Assembly (NCBI RefSeq): GCF_900104065.1
Contig: NZ_FNLC01000001.1
Coordinates: 930,001 to 994,000 of the forward strand
From: Natronobacterium texcoconense
GTDB lineage: Archaea > Halobacteriota > Halobacteria > Halobacteriales > Natrialbaceae
Direction: 5' to 3'
DNA: 64,000 nucleotides
In this document: positions 62,129-64,000 of the stretch, piece after piece
Layout of the letters: every line of letters begins with the position of its first letter
How positions within the stretch are numbered: position 1 is the first letter of the stretch
Made by a program: the position numbers and the translations under genes
Notes under the pieces: generated by a model
Told to the model about the DNA's origin: nothing
The model's input: the letters and a program-made list of their open reading frames with translations, nothing else
Database searches by the model: none

Positions 62129-63502
62129 ATGCAGGACGCCCACGCCCAACTGGAGGCGGACATCGCCGAACTCGAGGACCTGCCGGTGTTCGTCGCCTAC
62201 AACGCGAACGTCGACGCGATCGTTCGGGTCGACGGGGAACTCGAGTCGTTCCTCGAGCGGCCTTCCGATCCCGGCTCCGAACTGCCGTCGAGTCCGCTGG
62301 AGTCGAAACGGGAACTCGCGGCGGCGATCGCACACACGATGGCCGCCGGCCGGGGCGACGAGATCGCGATGGCCGACGAGTTCGCCGCGACACTCGAGTC
62401 CGAACTGGCGCCCGATAGCCAGCAGATGGGCGGCCAGGCGGGGATCATGACGAACCTGCTCACCGCACTGGGAACCGCACCGATCACGTACACGTACCTG
62501 GTTTCGGAGCGACAGCTCTCGATGTTCGACCACCCCGGCGAGGTGCGGTATCCGACCGTCGAGGACGGTCAGGTGAGCTACGTGCCCCTCCCCGAAGCGG
62601 TCAACACGGATCGGACGAAGATCAACTGGGTATTCGAGTTCAGAGAAGGCGACGAGTTCTTCGGCGTGACCGCACCCGAAGACACTCGGTTCATCGCGGC
62701 CTCGAGGCCGCCGGAGTTCGACCTCTCTGCGGGGGAACTCGACGAGGCGATCGATCAGGTGGGCGAAGCCGTCGACGGAGCCCTCCTCGCAGGGTATCAC
62801 AACCTCACGCCCGACCACGTCGAGGAGGGGTACGAGGAGACTCACAAACACGCACGCGACGTTCTCCGTCGACTCCGGTCGGAAAGCGACGTCGACGTCC
62901 ACGTCGAGTACGCCGTCACCCACGACGACGATCTCAGAGACAGCATGTACGAGTGGATTCTGCCGGAGGCGAACGTCGTGGGGGCGGATACGCACGAGCT
63001 GACGATGTTGCACGACGACGCGGGTATCGACGCCGTCGAGGAGCCACCGTCGGAGGCGACTCCGTTCGAACCCGGGGAGATCCTCGACCACTACCGGATG
63101 CTCGAGGCGGTCCGCGAGGAACTCGGCGTCGACTGTCTGCAGTTACACGCCATGGAGTATCACCTCGCCGTGATGGAGTCGTACCACTCGCCGGAGGCGC
63201 TTCGACGGGGCCTCGAGTTCTCCGCCGTCAACGCCGCGACGAAGGCGGCGCTGGGACACATCTCCGAGCCCGGGGACCTCGAGACCGGGCTGGAGTACGA
63301 GCCCTCGGAGATGGGGCGAGAAGCGATCGAACTGCTGGCCGATCACCTCGGCGAGTCGGCCGAGGATGGCGTCCTCGCCACGCCCTCGGTCGCTGCCTGC
63401 CCCAATCGCGTCGTCGACGAGCCGGCTGGGACGGTCGGCATCGGCGACATCGTCTCCTCCTCGAGTTTCGTCCTGGAACTCGCGGTAGCCAACGATCAGT
63501 AA
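62129..63502 (+). CDS. ADP-dependent sugar kinase (phosphofructokinase/glucokinase family)
   Basis: A 457-residue member of the ADP-dependent PFK/glucokinase family (ribokinase-like fold). NANVDAI near the N-terminus and GGQAGIM form the sugar site. HEL, AMEYHLAV and the catalytic GIGDIVSSSSFV near the C-terminus hold the GxGD catalytic aspartate. Fructose 6-phosphate or glucose would be phosphorylated using ADP. It stands beside fba and fbp, pointing to F6P. The ATG at 62129 was preferred over an ORF start at 62069 lying inside the repeat. Confidence 0.88.
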   Translation: MQDAHAQLEADIAELEDLPVFVAYNANVDAIVRVDGELESFLERPSDPGSELPSSPLESKRELAAAIAHTMAAGRGDEIAMADEFAATLESELAPDSQQMGGQAGIMTNLLTALGTAPITYTYLVSERQLSMFDHPGEVRYPTVEDGQVSYVPLPEAVNTDRTKINWVFEFREGDEFFGVTAPEDTRFIAASRPPEFDLSAGELDEAIDQVGEAVDGALLAGYHNLTPDHVEEGYEETHKHARDVLRRLRSESDVDVHVEYAVTHDDDLRDSMYEWILPEANVVGADTHELTMLHDDAGIDAVEEPPSEATPFEPGEILDHYRMLEAVREELGVDCLQLHAMEYHLAVMESYHSPEALRRGLEFSAVNAATKAALGHISEPGDLETGLEYEPSEMGREAIELLADHLGESAEDGVLATPSVAACPNRVVDEPAGTVGIGDIVSSSSFVLELAVANDQ

Positions 63503-63529
63503 GCGGGAGCACGGTATCGGCGAGTGTCG

Positions 63530-64000
63530 TCACGGATGCTCGGCACTGACCGGCACGCAAAACACCGGCACCTCGGCCTGGCGGACGACGTTTTCGGTGA
63601 CGCTTCCGAGAAACCACTGTCCGATCCCCGTCCGGCCGTGCGTTCCCATGACGATCAGGTCGACGTCGTTCTCGGTCGCGTACGTGGGAACCTCCCTCAC
63701 CGGAGAGCCGGTCACGGTCGATCCCGAGACGTCCACTCCGGCGTCTTCACCGTGTTCCCGGACCGCGTCGAGTGCCGCTTCGCCCCTGTTCTCGAGCACC
63801 TCGAGGAGATCGTCACTCGCTCTATCGGCGTCGAACGGACTCGTGTCGATCGAGTAGAGCGCATGCAGTGATGACTCGAGCCGACTCGCGAGTTCGATTC
63901 CCCACTCGGTCGCGATCGTCGCACCGTCGCTGCCGTCCGTCGGAAGGAGGAGTCGCTCGAACGGGACGTCGGCGATTGCGGGTTCGTCGGCGTTCGGTGG
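63530..64000 (-). CDS. Universal stress protein, N-terminus beyond the window
   Basis: An open frame of 156 residues running off the right edge, so the 5' end is missing. The visible part has FERLLLPTDGSDGA at the start of a UspA domain and GTHGRTGIGQWFLGSVTENVVR at the end, with the intact ATP-binding pattern. Residues before FERLLLPTDG look like a linker, so it may be the second domain of a tandem UspA protein. Confidence 0.8.
   Translation of the reverse strand, partial: PPNADEPAIADVPFERLLLPTDGSDGATIATEWGIELASRLESSLHALYSIDTSPFDADRASDDLLEVLENRGEAALDAVREHGEDAGVDVSGSTVTGSPVREVPTYATENDVDLIVMGTHGRTGIGQWFLGSVTENVVRQAEVPVFCVPVSAEHP

Noticed and set aside
1-64000. CRISPR arrays, tRNA or rRNA genes
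   Set aside because: No regularly spaced direct repeats, no tRNA T-arm/anticodon pattern and no rRNA-like sequence were seen by eye on either strand.

Overview
The window is GC-rich chromosomal DNA from a halophilic archaeon, most likely of the Natrialbales type (Natrinema, Haloterrigena or Natrialba relatives). The proteins are strongly acidic. TATA boxes lie about 25-30 nt upstream of start codons, many transcripts look leaderless, and secreted proteins carry twin-arginine signals. Family content is haloarchaeal: Bat-type HTH regulators, multi-PAS histidine kinases, a soluble Htr-type transducer, a heme o synthase with a CtaA-like N-terminus, and a bacterial-type LeuRS. No rRNA, tRNA or CRISPR array was found. 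The genus assignment is inference.

Layout: 0-1.5 kb holds a lower-GC Tat-secreted protein of unknown function and an AT-rich gap. 1.5-8 kb holds an SDR oxidoreductase, a Zn/Cd-type P1B ATPase with a Bat-type regulator, and a small lipoprotein/membrane-protein cluster. 8-16 kb is fatty-acid oxidation (two acyl-CoA dehydrogenases and a hydroxyacyl-CoA dehydrogenase/enoyl-CoA hydratase fusion), plus an ArsM-like methyltransferase/OsmC pair with its regulator, a membrane protein and a cupin. 16-21.7 kb holds NikR, a creatininase-family amidohydrolase, a large PAS/GAF kinase and an O-methyltransferase.

The stretch 21.7-25.9 kb is the most cohesive unit: an ArsR-like regulator, a Cys-rich multi-pass membrane protein, an ABC-2 exporter and a CPBP intramembrane protease. 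Three promoters there carry the same 9-4-9 inverted repeat (CGGTYAAAA-N4-TTTTKACCG type), which suggests a small, self-contained regulon. 26-37 kb is mostly metabolic and housekeeping: an M20 amidohydrolase, a dUTPase/DCD, UspA, a ROK kinase, an LVIVD surface protein with a PGF-CTERM-like tail, LeuRS, zinc-finger proteins, DUF420, a Gfo/Idh oxidoreductase, a PNPOx-like protein and a response regulator. 37-47 kb holds a 1175-residue GAF/PAS kinase, two further ABC-2 type transporters (one with tandem duplicated permeases), an F420-type LLM oxidoreductase and a GrpB protein.

47-56 kb holds Tat-exported proteins, an aldo/keto reductase, a cold-shock protein, a DsbA-like lipoprotein, the CtaA-CtaB fusion, a DUF3267-like metalloprotease, a PadR-like HTH and a transducer. 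56-64 kb holds a squalene/phytoene synthase family protein, a third histidine kinase, a membrane protein, an HhH protein, a central-carbon cluster (class I FBP aldolase, FBPase, ADP-dependent sugar kinase) and a truncated UspA at the edge. Three intergenic palindromes of about 80 nt (near 14.0, 41.0 and 62.0 kb) share terminal sequences and appear to be copies of one repeat family.
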